DNA of 64,000 nt from Nostoc linckia FACHB-104. GTDB taxonomy: Bacteria > Cyanobacteriota > Cyanobacteriia > Cyanobacteriales > Nostocaceae. The notes below the pieces were generated by a model that saw only the letters and a program-made list of their open reading frames with translations, did no database searches and had not been told where the DNA came from. A program made the position numbers and the translations under genes. The stretch's first letter is position 1; each line of letters begins with the position of its first letter. The stretch lies in the NCBI RefSeq assembly GCF_014696615.1, contig NZ_JACJQJ010000004.1:124001-188000 (forward strand). Reading direction: 5' to 3'. Positions 25,162-33,098 of the stretch are shown piece by piece.

Positions 25162-26379
25162 ATGAACCTGTTAGAAAGTATCCAAATGGCGGGGAAAACC
25201 CTGCTGGCGAATAAGTTACGCAGTGCGCTTACCATGTTGGGGATTGTTATTGGTAACGCTTCGGTGATTGCGATGATTGGGATTGGCGAAGGTGGACAGA
25301 AGTATGTTTCTCAACAACTTGAGTCTTTAGGGCCAAATATCTTATTTGTGATTCCTGGTAACCAAGAAACGCAGCGTATCTCTAGGGAGGTACCAAAAAC
25401 CCTGGTTTTGGAAGATGCAGAAGCGATCGCAACTCAAGTACCCACAGTTGCAAATGTGACTGCGGAATTAAATAGCCGTCAAGTAGTTACCTACCGTAAT
25501 CGCAACACCGATGTTAACATCATTGGCACTACTCCCACTTTCTTAACCGTCAGGGATTTTGAACCTGCTAAGGGGCGATTTTTCACCGATATAGACATGA
25601 AGCGCAGTAACCAAGTTGTTGTACTAGGTGCAGATTTAGCCCAAAGACTGTTTGGTAGTGCTAATCCTGTGGGTGAACAGTTAAGAATTAAAAATACTAG
25701 CTTTCAAGTAATTGGTGTACTCACAGCTAAGGGTTCTAACTTAGGTGTAGATTACGACGAAGCCGCATTAGTCCCTGTAATCACCGCAGCTAATCGCTTG
25801 ATTGGGCGAACTTCTCCCTACGGTTTAGAGTTAAGCTATATTGTCGCCTCTGCTAAAAATGCTGATAGTGTGGATGCAGCAGAGTTTCAAATTACCAATT
25901 TACTGCGCCAACGACACAAAATTACTGGCGAAGATGACTTTACCATCCGTTCTCAAAAAGATGCTTTGCAAACAGTCGGACAAATCACCGGCGCATTAAC
26001 AATTATGCTAGCTGCGATCGCAGGCATATCTTTGTTTGTCGGTGGTATTGGTATCATGAACATCATGCTAGTATCCGTCACCGAACGCACCCAAGAAATT
26101 GGACTGAGAAAAGCGATCGGGGCAACAGAGCAAGATATTTTGTTACAGTTCATGATTGAGGCGGTAATTGTTTCCGCAATTGGTGGCTTAGTTGGTACTG
26201 CTGCTGGTGTTGGTGGTATTTTCTTAGTCGCCGCTTTAACTCCCTTGGAAGCTGGAATTTCACCCGTAGCAATTACAATGGCGGTTGGTATATCCGGCGG
26301 AATCGGCTTATTCTTCGGTGTCGTTCCCGCACGTCGCGCCGCTAAACTCGACCCAATTGTAGCTTTGAGAAGCGCATAG
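25162..26379 (+). CDS. MacB/FtsX-type ABC transporter permease 2
   Basis: The 405-residue permease starts MNLLESIQMAGKTLLANKLR and has helix 1 (LTMLGIVIGNASVIAMIGIG), a periplasmic MacB core, and three C-terminal helices with LAAIAGISLFVGGIGIMNIM and ERTQEIGLRKAIGAT. It is clearly paralogous to the permease at 18934. No ATPase gene follows; the nearest is 20347, so a shared ATPase is a fair inference. The start codon is supplied by the end of a heptamer repeat and has no Shine-Dalgarno sequence. Confidence 0.9.
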   Translation: MNLLESIQMAGKTLLANKLRSALTMLGIVIGNASVIAMIGIGEGGQKYVSQQLESLGPNILFVIPGNQETQRISREVPKTLVLEDAEAIATQVPTVANVTAELNSRQVVTYRNRNTDVNIIGTTPTFLTVRDFEPAKGRFFTDIDMKRSNQVVVLGADLAQRLFGSANPVGEQLRIKNTSFQVIGVLTAKGSNLGVDYDEAALVPVITAANRLIGRTSPYGLELSYIVASAKNADSVDAAEFQITNLLRQRHKITGEDDFTIRSQKDALQTVGQITGALTIMLAAIAGISLFVGGIGIMNIMLVSVTERTQEIGLRKAIGATEQDILLQFMIEAVIVSAIGGLVGTAAGVGGIFLVAALTPLEAGISPVAITMAVGISGGIGLFFGVVPARRAAKLDPIVALRSA

Positions 26380-26394
26380 GGCCGCTGCGCGGAA

Positions 26395-26425
26395 TTCAAA
26401 ATTCAAAATTCAAAATTCAAAATTT
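26395..26425. repeat. ATTCAAA heptamer repeat
   Basis: Four perfect ATTCAAA units begin 16 bases after the permease 2 stop and run directly into the 21-bp array. Confidence 0.75.
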
Positions 26426-26677
26426 AAGTTGTTTTGTGCAGAACGCAAGTTGTTTTGTACAGAACACAAGTTGTTTGGTGCAGAATACAAGTTGTTTTGT
26501 ACAGAACACAAGTTGTTTCGTACAGAATACAAGTTGTTTTGTGCAGAACACAAGTTGTTTTGTACAGAATACAAGTTGTCTCGTGCAGAATACAAGTTGT
26601 TTCGTACAGAACACAAGTTGTTTCGTACAGAACACAAGTTGTTTCGTACAGAACACAAGTTGTTTCGTGCAGAATAC
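26426..26677. repeat. Twelve-unit 21-bp tandem array
   Basis: Twelve consecutive units of exactly 21 bases have the consensus AAGTTGTTTYGTRCAGAAYAC, with one to three differences per unit. Each unit contains a near-palindrome GTTTTGTACAGAAC. Because 21 is a multiple of three and the unit lacks stops in most frames, long frames appear on both strands; their peptides are simple heptapeptide repeats and not credible proteins. The array lies just downstream of the export cluster. Confidence 0.95.
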
Positions 26678-26694
26678 GATTTGGGCATCATTTC

Positions 26695-26794
26695 ATACCA
26701 ATTTGAAAAAAGAATGCGACAGACTGTAGGGGCAAGGCACTGCCTTGCCCTCTAGAATATATTGATGTGTCGCAAACATTATTTGAATTGGTAT
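26695..26794. mobile_element. MITE-like element A, copy 2 (intact)
   Basis: The ends ATACCAATTTGAA and TTTGAATTGGTAT are inverted copies. The interior has TGCGACAGACTGTAGGGGCA, the GGCAAGGCACTGCCTTGCC hairpin and TGTCGCAAACATTATT. About 100 bp, without coding capacity. Confidence 0.7.
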
Positions 26795-26802
26795 CAGAAC
26801 TT

Positions 26803-27100
26803 ATACCAAATTGAAAAAAGAATGCGACAGATTGTAGGGGCACGGTAATGCCCAGACGTGTCAACTTAAATGTGAAACCCGCTTGGTTGCAAGGTTTCGC
26901 CCTCACCCCCAGCCCCTCTCCCTGCGGGAGAGGGGAGCAAGAGATTTAATTCCCCTTCTCCCTCAGGGAGAAGGGGATGAGGGCGAGGGTTTTTGTACAA
27001 CACTCGCCGTATATAGCTTTTAGCTTAAGTTGACACCTATTAACATTGCCGTGCCCTCTAGAATATATTGATATATCGCCAAAATTATTTGAATTGGTAT
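26803..27100. mobile_element. MITE-like element A, copy 3, split by another element
   Basis: The left part (26803-26850, ATACCAAATTGAAAAAAGAA then GTAGGGGCACGGTAATG) and right part (27042-27100, CATTGCCGTGCCCTCTAGAA to GAATTGGTAT) together equal one copy of element A. A foreign inverted-repeat segment separates them inside the central hairpin. Confidence 0.7.
26858..27036. mobile_element. Element with GTGTCAACTTAA inverted ends, inserted in element A
   Basis: GTGTCAACTTAA (26858-26869) and TTAAGTTGACAC (27025-27036) are perfect 12-bp inverted ends of a 179-bp segment. The interior carries CCCTCACCCCCAGCCCCTCT and GGGAGAAGGGGATGAGGG stretches, which can fold on each other. It splits element A copy 3. 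Confidence 0.65.
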
Positions 27101-27320
27101 AAGTAGCCGTCATCAACTGGCTACACCAGAACACATAAAAAATTCATTAATCCCCCTGCCCCCTGCTCCCTGCTCCCCTGCCTCTTCCCGTCAGTAGTTA
27201 CACGAGAAATAATCCAATTTTCTTGTAAAAAATGCCATATTTTGGCTATTTTTACTGAACCGAATCATTATCCTTTTGAGAGATTCTAGAAGCAGAAAGT
27301 AGAGTAAAAGGTGTGCATCG

Positions 27321-27707
27321 ATGACGCGCAAAAAAAGAACTTCACCCTTACTGCAAAAAACCGAACAGCGGAAAATTGGGTTTCAATCGATTGATCCTAA
27401 CCTAGATTTTGGTGATTCCATCAGTCTCCAGCATTTGAACGAGTTAACTGGACAACTGCGCGATGAAGTCAACCAATATAATAAGATGTTAAACTCCCTC
27501 GACACAGCGAAAGACAACATCAAAGCTCTAGAAAAGACAATTAGCGAAACCTTAGAACGGTTAGTTAGCGGTGTAGTTTTAAAGTATGGCAAAGACAGCC
27601 GAGAATATGAATTAACAGGTGGGGTACGCACAAGCGATCGCGTTCGTAAAGCCACCATCACCAGGATAAAATCAACTGTAGAATCAAAAGCCACTCCTAC
27701 AGAATAA
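27321..27707 (+). CDS. Conserved hypothetical coiled-coil protein
   Basis: The 128-residue protein has a basic N-terminus (MTRKKRTSPLLQKTEQRK), a central heptad-rich helix (about 38-88, LTGQLRDEVNQYNKMLNSLD onward) and a C-terminal segment with YELTGGVRTSDRVRK. No signal or membrane helix is present. I recall similar small proteins in filamentous cyanobacteria without function. ATG 27321 is the first start in frame. It lies 177 bases before the CHAT gene with repeat sequence between, so co-transcription is uncertain. Confidence 0.65.
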   Translation: MTRKKRTSPLLQKTEQRKIGFQSIDPNLDFGDSISLQHLNELTGQLRDEVNQYNKMLNSLDTAKDNIKALEKTISETLERLVSGVVLKYGKDSREYELTGGVRTSDRVRKATITRIKSTVESKATPTE

Positions 27708-27826
27708 GCTGTTAAGTAGTTAGTTTGCACATTGAGGATGCAGGGGGGCAGGGAGCAGGGAGCAAGGGAGAGGGTTTGCAGCTTTTACCACCATAAAAAT
27801 GATGCAATTTAAATCACGATTAGCCC

Positions 27827-27875
27827 ACTACCCATGCCCCATGCCCCATGCCCCATGCCCCATGCCCATTGCCCA
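27827..27875. repeat. CATGCCC heptamer repeat before the CHAT gene
   Basis: About six CATGCCC-type heptamers run up to the CHAT gene start. Several ATGs within the repeat are in frame with the gene, so translation could begin in the repeat. Upstream (27740-27775) is a GGGAGCAGGG tract of the composite repeat type. Confidence 0.7.
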
Positions 27876-27884
27876 ATGATACCT

Positions 27885-30503
27885 ATGGAAGAACAGCGCC
27901 TACAAGCTTACTACCAGCTAATCGAAAGCTTGCTAAACTGCCCGGATGGAGAAGAACCAGAGATATTAGCAGCTAATACAGAATTGCTGGATGCAGATTT
28001 TTTAGAGGTGTTAGCAGCAGTAGCAGATCATTTTGCCCAGCAGGGAGAAGAAAACACCGCCAACTGGTTGAGAAACTTTGCAACATCCCTTAACCAGGAA
28101 TCTGCCCCCATCACGGAAGAGGATATACAAACTTACGGGCAATTTTTACTAGAGATACTGCAAGCAACTTCAGACAGCAACGGCGATCCTCAAGTAATTT
28201 ACCCCTTACTGGCAGCCAATACCGATAAACTCGATAATGTTTTTGCAGAATTATTGCAACTTTGGGCAACAAATACCCTAGCAGAAGCAGAACCAGATGC
28301 AGCAACATCCATTGCCGCAGACATTGGTAATTTTAGTAATCTGATTCAGCAATTTCCCTTGGGTAGCAAAGCCAACAACATGGAAATTGCGATTACTGGC
28401 TACGAATTCATCCTCACTGTTTATACCCGCAACGCCTTTCCCGTTGATTGGGCAACTTTGCAAAATAATCTGGCGGCTGCATACTCTGCCAGAATCATGG
28501 GCGAGCGCGCCGAGAATCTGGAATTGGCGATCGCCGCATATCGCGCCGCCCTAGAAGTTTATACCCGCAACTCCTTTCCCGAACAATGGGCAACTTTGCA
28601 AAATAATCTGGGGACTGCATACTCTGACAGAATCATGGGCGAGCGCGCCGAGAATCTGGAATTGGCGATCGCCGCATATCGCGCCGCCCTGGAAGTTTAT
28701 ACCCGCAACGCCTTTCCCGAACAATGGGCAAGCACGCAAAATAATCTGGCGGTTGCATACCGTAACAGAATCATGGGCGAGCGCGCCGAGAATCTGGAAT
28801 TGGCGATCGCCGCATATCGCGCCGCCCTGGAAGTCAGAACCCGCAACGCCTTTCCCGTTGATTGGGCAGGTACGCAAAATAATCTGGGGACTGCATACCG
28901 TAACAGAATCATGGGCGAGCGCGCCGAGAATCTGGAATTGGCGATCACCGCATATCGCGCCGCCCTGGAAGTCAGAACCCGCAACGCCTTTCCCCAAAAT
29001 CATGCAGAAACTTTGTCAAATCTCGGCATTTTATACCAAGAGGAAAAACAATTTGATTTAGCTTACAATACCTTTGCCTCTGCTATTGATACAGTCGAGG
29101 CTTTGCGGGGTGAAATTGTTTCTGGGGATGAAGCCAAGCTCAAACAAGCCGAAGAATGGAATGAACTTTATCGCCGCATGGTGGAAGTTTGCCTAGCCTT
29201 AAAAAGAGACACAGAAGCAATAGAATATATTGAACGCAGCAAAACCCGCAATTTAGTAGAACTGTTAACCAAAGCAGCTTTAGCAACTCAAGGTGATTTA
29301 CCTGTAGTTACTAATAATATCCAATTTACCGAAATTCAAAACCTTTTAGATAACGAAACTGCCATCATCCAGTGGTACATTTTTAATGATTGTTTTCGCG
29401 CTTTTATCATCACCCACAACAACAACCCTGTTATCTGGCAATCTGAACAACAAGATTTAGATGCTCTTTTTGATTGGACAAATGAATATCTCAGCGAATA
29501 CTACGACCCACAAGACCAAGATAAAATTCAATGGCAGAATCAGCTAGAAAACCGCCTACAAAACTTAGCAGCAATTCTGCATCTTGAGGAAATATTAACT
29601 CAAGTACCCCAAAAATGTGACAGATTAATCTTTATTCCCCATCGCTTTTTGCACCTGTTTCCTCTCCATGCTTTAGCAGTAAAGGCATCATACTTAGTTG
29701 ACTTATTCCCCAAAGGTGTAGGCTATGCACCCAGTTGTAAAATTCTGCAACAAGTGCAACTACGTCAACGTTCTGACTTTGAATCTTTATTTGCTATCCA
29801 AAACCCCACACCAGACTTATATGAACAAGATTTAGGCGCAGTTGTAGCCATCAAAAAACAGTTTGCTAATGCTGATATTCTCAAACAATCCCAAGCCCAA
29901 AAATCAGCAATTCTGCTCGGCATTAATGAAAATCCTCACAATGTCACCCTAAATGAAAAATTACTAAAAGCTAACTGTGCTTTTTTCTTTTGTCACGGCT
30001 CCTTTAATCCTAACTCTCCCTTAAATTCTGGTTTACAGTTAGCTGATGAAGACCTAACTTTAGCAGATATCATTACTCACTTCCAATTAGACAACTGTCG
30101 CCTAGTTACACTCTCGGCTTGCGAAAGTGGAATTATAGATTTCAACAATACTAGTGATGAATACATTGGTTTACCAAGTGGATTTTTATTAGCTGGTAGC
30201 ACCAATGTAGTTAGTAGCCTCTGGACTGTCAGTGCTACAGCTACAGCTTTATTAATGATTAAATTTTACGAAGAACTACAGCAACAAACTAATATAGTAT
30301 TAGCTTTAAATACAGCACAACGTTGGTTAAGGGATACTACAGTTCAAGAATTTCAATATTGGCTGAGTCAGTCCTCACTCAGTTTAGTTTGGCAAGAACA
30401 ACTAAATCAATATTTTACTGTTCATTATCCAAATGCCTCAACCAAACCTTTTGCATCACCTTTTTATTGGGCTGCTTTTTGTGCCATAGGTAAAGGAGTT
30501 TAA
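27885..30503 (+). CDS. TPR-CHAT caspase-like protease
   Basis: From ATG 27885 the protein has 872 residues; a longer frame from 27834 begins inside the CATGCCC repeat. Residues 1-160 are helical and of unknown fold. Residues 180-400 hold five 46-residue TPR-type units with FPVDWATLQNNL and RIMGERAENLELAIAAY, almost identical in DNA. A further TPR-like helix region follows. The C-terminal CHAT domain (about 500-872) has the catalytic pair His704 in FFCHGS and Cys746 in TLSACESG. CHAT proteases act in separase, caspase-like and Craspase systems, where the TPR part senses a partner. The next gene begins 3 bases after its stop. Confidence 0.92.
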   Translation: MEEQRLQAYYQLIESLLNCPDGEEPEILAANTELLDADFLEVLAAVADHFAQQGEENTANWLRNFATSLNQESAPITEEDIQTYGQFLLEILQATSDSNGDPQVIYPLLAANTDKLDNVFAELLQLWATNTLAEAEPDAATSIAADIGNFSNLIQQFPLGSKANNMEIAITGYEFILTVYTRNAFPVDWATLQNNLAAAYSARIMGERAENLELAIAAYRAALEVYTRNSFPEQWATLQNNLGTAYSDRIMGERAENLELAIAAYRAALEVYTRNAFPEQWASTQNNLAVAYRNRIMGERAENLELAIAAYRAALEVRTRNAFPVDWAGTQNNLGTAYRNRIMGERAENLELAITAYRAALEVRTRNAFPQNHAETLSNLGILYQEEKQFDLAYNTFASAIDTVEALRGEIVSGDEAKLKQAEEWNELYRRMVEVCLALKRDTEAIEYIERSKTRNLVELLTKAALATQGDLPVVTNNIQFTEIQNLLDNETAIIQWYIFNDCFRAFIITHNNNPVIWQSEQQDLDALFDWTNEYLSEYYDPQDQDKIQWQNQLENRLQNLAAILHLEEILTQVPQKCDRLIFIPHRFLHLFPLHALAVKASYLVDLFPKGVGYAPSCKILQQVQLRQRSDFESLFAIQNPTPDLYEQDLGAVVAIKKQFANADILKQSQAQKSAILLGINENPHNVTLNEKLLKANCAFFFCHGSFNPNSPLNSGLQLADEDLTLADIITHFQLDNCRLVTLSACESGIIDFNNTSDEYIGLPSGFLLAGSTNVVSSLWTVSATATALLMIKFYEELQQQTNIVLALNTAQRWLRDTTVQEFQYWLSQSSLSLVWQEQLNQYFTVHYPNASTKPFASPFYWAAFCAIGKGV

Positions 30504-30506
30504 AAA

Positions 30507-30884
30507 ATGTCAGTTTATCAAATTAGCATCATAGCTTTTATTAAAATGCTGGAATCTCAAACAACTTTGATTCCTCTTCAAGACTGGACTGAATTGCAGC
30601 AACTCTCTAGTAATTTAGATCCAGAAAATGACAATGAGGAAATCTCAGAAATACTAGAAACTTGGTTAAAGTTAGAATCTCGTAGTCAACTGTTAGCAAC
30701 CTACAAACAAAACCTAAAATCACTCACTGCTACTTCTCCTGTTGATCCAGGTATAAACATCGGTATAGGTAATAGTAAATCCCCAACTGAACGCGATAAA
30801 CCAAGCCCATCATCAAAAGAATTATTAGATAACGCCATTAAACACAATTCCCCCTTATCTAACAGGCCTCAACCACAACCATAA
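30507..30884 (+). CDS. Small protein of unknown function following the CHAT protease
   Basis: The 125-residue protein begins 3 bases after the CHAT stop, so translational coupling is likely. Residues 1-75 are helical and acidic (LQDWTELQQLSSNLD, then EISEILETWLKLESRSQLLA), and the C-terminal 50 residues are Pro/Ser/Asn-rich and likely disordered. The helical part resembles in size and composition the small effector-associated adaptor domains of conflict systems, but I cannot assign it to a named family. Possible roles are a protease substrate or adaptor between the CHAT protease and the next gene product. Confidence 0.7.
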   Translation: MSVYQISIIAFIKMLESQTTLIPLQDWTELQQLSSNLDPENDNEEISEILETWLKLESRSQLLATYKQNLKSLTATSPVDPGINIGIGNSKSPTERDKPSPSSKELLDNAIKHNSPLSNRPQPQP

Positions 30885-30885
30885 A

Positions 30886-30962
30886 GTAGGTTGGGTTGAG
30901 GCTTTGCGAAACCCAACATTTGCGTCAATTTGTTGGGTTGCGCTACGCTTAACCCAACCTAC
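30886..30962. repeat. 77-bp palindromic repeat (GTAGGTTGGGTT...AACCCAACCTAC)
   Basis: The perfect inverted ends GTAGGTTGGGTT and AACCCAACCTAC enclose GAAACCCAACA and TGTTGGGTTGCGCTACGC, giving a double hairpin. It is a dispersed repeat type of Nostocales sitting between two co-directional genes. It may reduce or process the transcript. Confidence 0.75.
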
Positions 30963-30992
30963 AACCGACAAGCAAAAATCTCAGCAATAACC

Positions 30993-32408
30993 GTGAAGAA
31001 TTTCAGCCTCAGCCTCTATGCTTTTCATCTTCGTCATACCCTAACAGAACTTCCCGATGAAGTTGTGACAGATGCTAATCTCTTATGGGAAACTTTGGTG
31101 AAAGTAGGTGAAAATTCACTTTTGTTTATTGGCTTGAAAGATTTACGCTCAAAATTAATTTGTTATCAAAACGATAAATACGAACCCAAGCTTGAAATAG
31201 GAAGAAAAACAGAACGGTTAATTAATGCTAAAGATTTAGATTTAGGCAGTATCCCCACCACAGATGGCTTTAAAATTAATGCTAATCTTCAGCCTTTCTT
31301 GCTTAACGATACCTACGCAGTTGATTTAACTCTGTTTCCTGAATCATCAAACATCACAATTGATAAACCCCAACTGCAACATTTTAAGCCCATTTCCCTA
31401 CTACCTGCTAACATTCAATCATCTTTAGGGCAAACATTATGGATTTATGGAGAAGTAGATCCCACTCAAGATTGTGATGCAATAGCAAAAGATTTTGCCA
31501 CAGCTTTAGTAGGAAATACAAATTTAAACCCGGTACTGATCAATCAAGCAGAACTCTTTGGTAGTCTATTATTTGAATACCAAGCACCTGACCCCAACGA
31601 ACCAGATAATCCGGCTAAACAATGTCAGATTTTAATAGTCATCAATAATAGTCAGGCTGCAACATTAGACCTAGCAAATCAAGCCTATGATTGGTTACTA
31701 AATTTATTGTGTAGCTATCACAAAATACTTTACATCTATCACCTAGCTCGTCAACGCTACCGAGATGCAAGAACAATTTATAGCAGTTTAGAAAAGAAAA
31801 TTCAAACCTTTAACAACCTGCAAAATAACTCACAAACACAATTAACAGAGTTAAAAGGCTTAATGGCAGAGATTCCCCAAACAAGCCTTGACTACACCAG
31901 ATGTTTGCAAGATTTACAAATACACCACACAGCAATTACTACTAATATTACTAATTACAGAATTTGCCTAGATCATATTCAAACTATTGGTAGAGTCAAT
32001 AATCCCCAATTTTGGGAAGATTTTCTGCAAAAAAACGCTCATAAATGGCAAGCACAAATTCAAACAGATATTAACTATCTACTTCCAGGTAAAGAATTAT
32101 TTGGACAATTAGTTGATACTATCCGAGGTATAGTAGAAACACAACAAGCAGAACGCGAGCAAGAACAAGCAGAACGCGATCGCAATTTAAACAATACTAT
32201 CCAAATATTAGGAATTGGCTTTGGTGGCGGTGCAATAATTTCTGGCGTAGTTGTTCAACATATCGACAAAATCAACAAACCCCTAGCAGCCATATCTCCT
32301 GATAAGCAACCCCATCCCTTTTACGCATCCATATTGTTAAGTATCCTCGCCACCTTGTTATTTATCGGCTTTGGTTGGTTAATCACCAAATACAGGCGCA
32401 ACAGCTAA
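30993..32408 (+). CDS. Coiled-coil protein with two C-terminal membrane helices, CHAT-associated
   Basis: I start at GTG 30993 because the upstream extension to 30930 lies in the palindromic repeat. The 471 residues comprise a large cytoplasmic part without recognisable domain (1-245), a coiled-coil region (about 250-315, SLEKKIQTFNNLQNN), an acidic Glu/Gln-rich helix (QQAEREQEQAERDR), and two helices near the end (GIGFGGGAIISGVVVQHI, ASILLSILATLLFIGFGWLI). The short tail is basic. It is in the same direction 108 bases after the small protein and may be the membrane effector or substrate of the CHAT protease. No known pore-forming family was recognised. Confidence 0.7.
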   Translation: MKNFSLSLYAFHLRHTLTELPDEVVTDANLLWETLVKVGENSLLFIGLKDLRSKLICYQNDKYEPKLEIGRKTERLINAKDLDLGSIPTTDGFKINANLQPFLLNDTYAVDLTLFPESSNITIDKPQLQHFKPISLLPANIQSSLGQTLWIYGEVDPTQDCDAIAKDFATALVGNTNLNPVLINQAELFGSLLFEYQAPDPNEPDNPAKQCQILIVINNSQAATLDLANQAYDWLLNLLCSYHKILYIYHLARQRYRDARTIYSSLEKKIQTFNNLQNNSQTQLTELKGLMAEIPQTSLDYTRCLQDLQIHHTAITTNITNYRICLDHIQTIGRVNNPQFWEDFLQKNAHKWQAQIQTDINYLLPGKELFGQLVDTIRGIVETQQAEREQEQAERDRNLNNTIQILGIGFGGGAIISGVVVQHIDKINKPLAAISPDKQPHPFYASILLSILATLLFIGFGWLITKYRRNS

Positions 32409-32422
32409 CATATTTTACTTTC

Positions 32423-32821
32423 TCAAATAAACAAACTAGGCGCAACTTTAAAATACTCACTCAACGCTTTAGCTTGCGCTTTACTAATCGAACGCTTACC
32501 ATTGACAACCTCAGAAACTACACCACTTGAACCAATAATTCCCACTAAATCAGCTTGACGAGTTCCACTCGCTTCCATAATATGCTGGAGAATTTCATGA
32601 GGTGCAGATTCTTCCATCGGATAATGTTCTGTCTCATAAGCTTCAATCAAGATGATCAGCAGCTTGTATAAAGCTTGTTCTTCCTTAGTGCGATTTTTCT
32701 TAAAAGTTAGCTGTTCTACTAGTTTGAGAATACGTTCGTACTCTTCTTCTGTTTCTATTGCGACAGGAACAACTTCTGCTAAGAGATGACGATAGCTATT
32801 TTGGTCAAAAATAAGGGTCAT
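32423..32821 (-). CDS. higA: HigA-type antitoxin, helix-turn-helix
   Basis: The 132-residue protein has a helical N-terminus typical of HigA antitoxins from HigB-HigA pairs (AEVVPVAIETEEEYERILKL). A C-terminal XRE helix-turn-helix follows (about 78-125), with IMEASGTRQADLVGIIGSSG and ISKAQAKALSEYF. It would bind and neutralise HigB and repress the operon. Its start overlaps the end of the higB remnant (HigB stop at 32805, HigA ATG at 32821), the usual toxin-first arrangement. The toxin frame lacks a start. Confidence 0.85.
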   Translation of the reverse strand: MTLIFDQNSYRHLLAEVVPVAIETEEEYERILKLVEQLTFKKNRTKEEQALYKLLIILIEAYETEHYPMEESAPHEILQHIMEASGTRQADLVGIIGSSGVVSEVVNGKRSISKAQAKALSEYFKVAPSLFI

Positions 32822-33098
32822 TTTTCCATTTATCTTTATCGTATTCAGCGTGTGTCAGAAAATATTTGTAATAGACAACCTGGTTTTCGTAATCAATACC
32901 AACAATTAGACGATAATCATTGCCTTTAATATTAAAAACAGTAAAATTTCCTACTGCTTCTGCATCACGATAAATTTTTCTTACATCTTCGAGGTTTTGC
33001 CAATCTGCCTTCTTAACAGTAGTGTACCAGTCCTCTATTTGCTTTTTGACATCAGTACCAGTAGGATGCGTTATAACGCATCCTACTCTTAATTCTGA
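32805..33098 (-). pseudogene. higB: HigB-type mRNA interferase remnant lacking its start
   Basis: In the minus strand a frame reads THPTGTD, WYTTVKKADW, VGNFTVFNIKGNDYRL, then VVYYKYFLTHAEYDKDKW. This matches the HigB toxin from about residue 14 to its end, including the conserved VFNIKG and HAEYD motifs. Upstream there is only SELRVGCVI before the stop of the SDR gene, with no ATG, GTG or TTG in frame. The missing N-terminus lies exactly in a 26-bp perfect palindrome (33061-33086). I therefore call it a 5'-truncated pseudogene. A non-standard start cannot be fully excluded. Confidence 0.75.
33061..33086. repeat. 26-bp perfect palindrome GTAGGATGCGTTA...CATCCTAC
   Basis: The palindrome starts GTAGGATGCGTTA and sits at the truncated 5' end of the higB remnant, 13 bases after the SDR stop on the minus strand. 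Related segments occur at 22880 and 34166. Confidence 0.8.

Noticed and set aside
24856-25235. Two minus-strand frames across the heptamer array
   Set aside because: They contain only FPLSPFP- and HWSFVIC-type repeats from the G/A tract and the CAAATGA units.
26410-26755. Several 70-100-codon frames on both strands across the 21-bp array
   Set aside because: They are heptapeptide repeats caused by a stop-poor unit whose length is a multiple of three. The peptides are simple and no frame is favoured.
28551-29061. Long frames on the minus strand and an alternative plus frame inside the CHAT gene
   Set aside because: They follow the 138-bp repeats (138 is a multiple of three) of the real gene, which has domains and a catalytic dyad.
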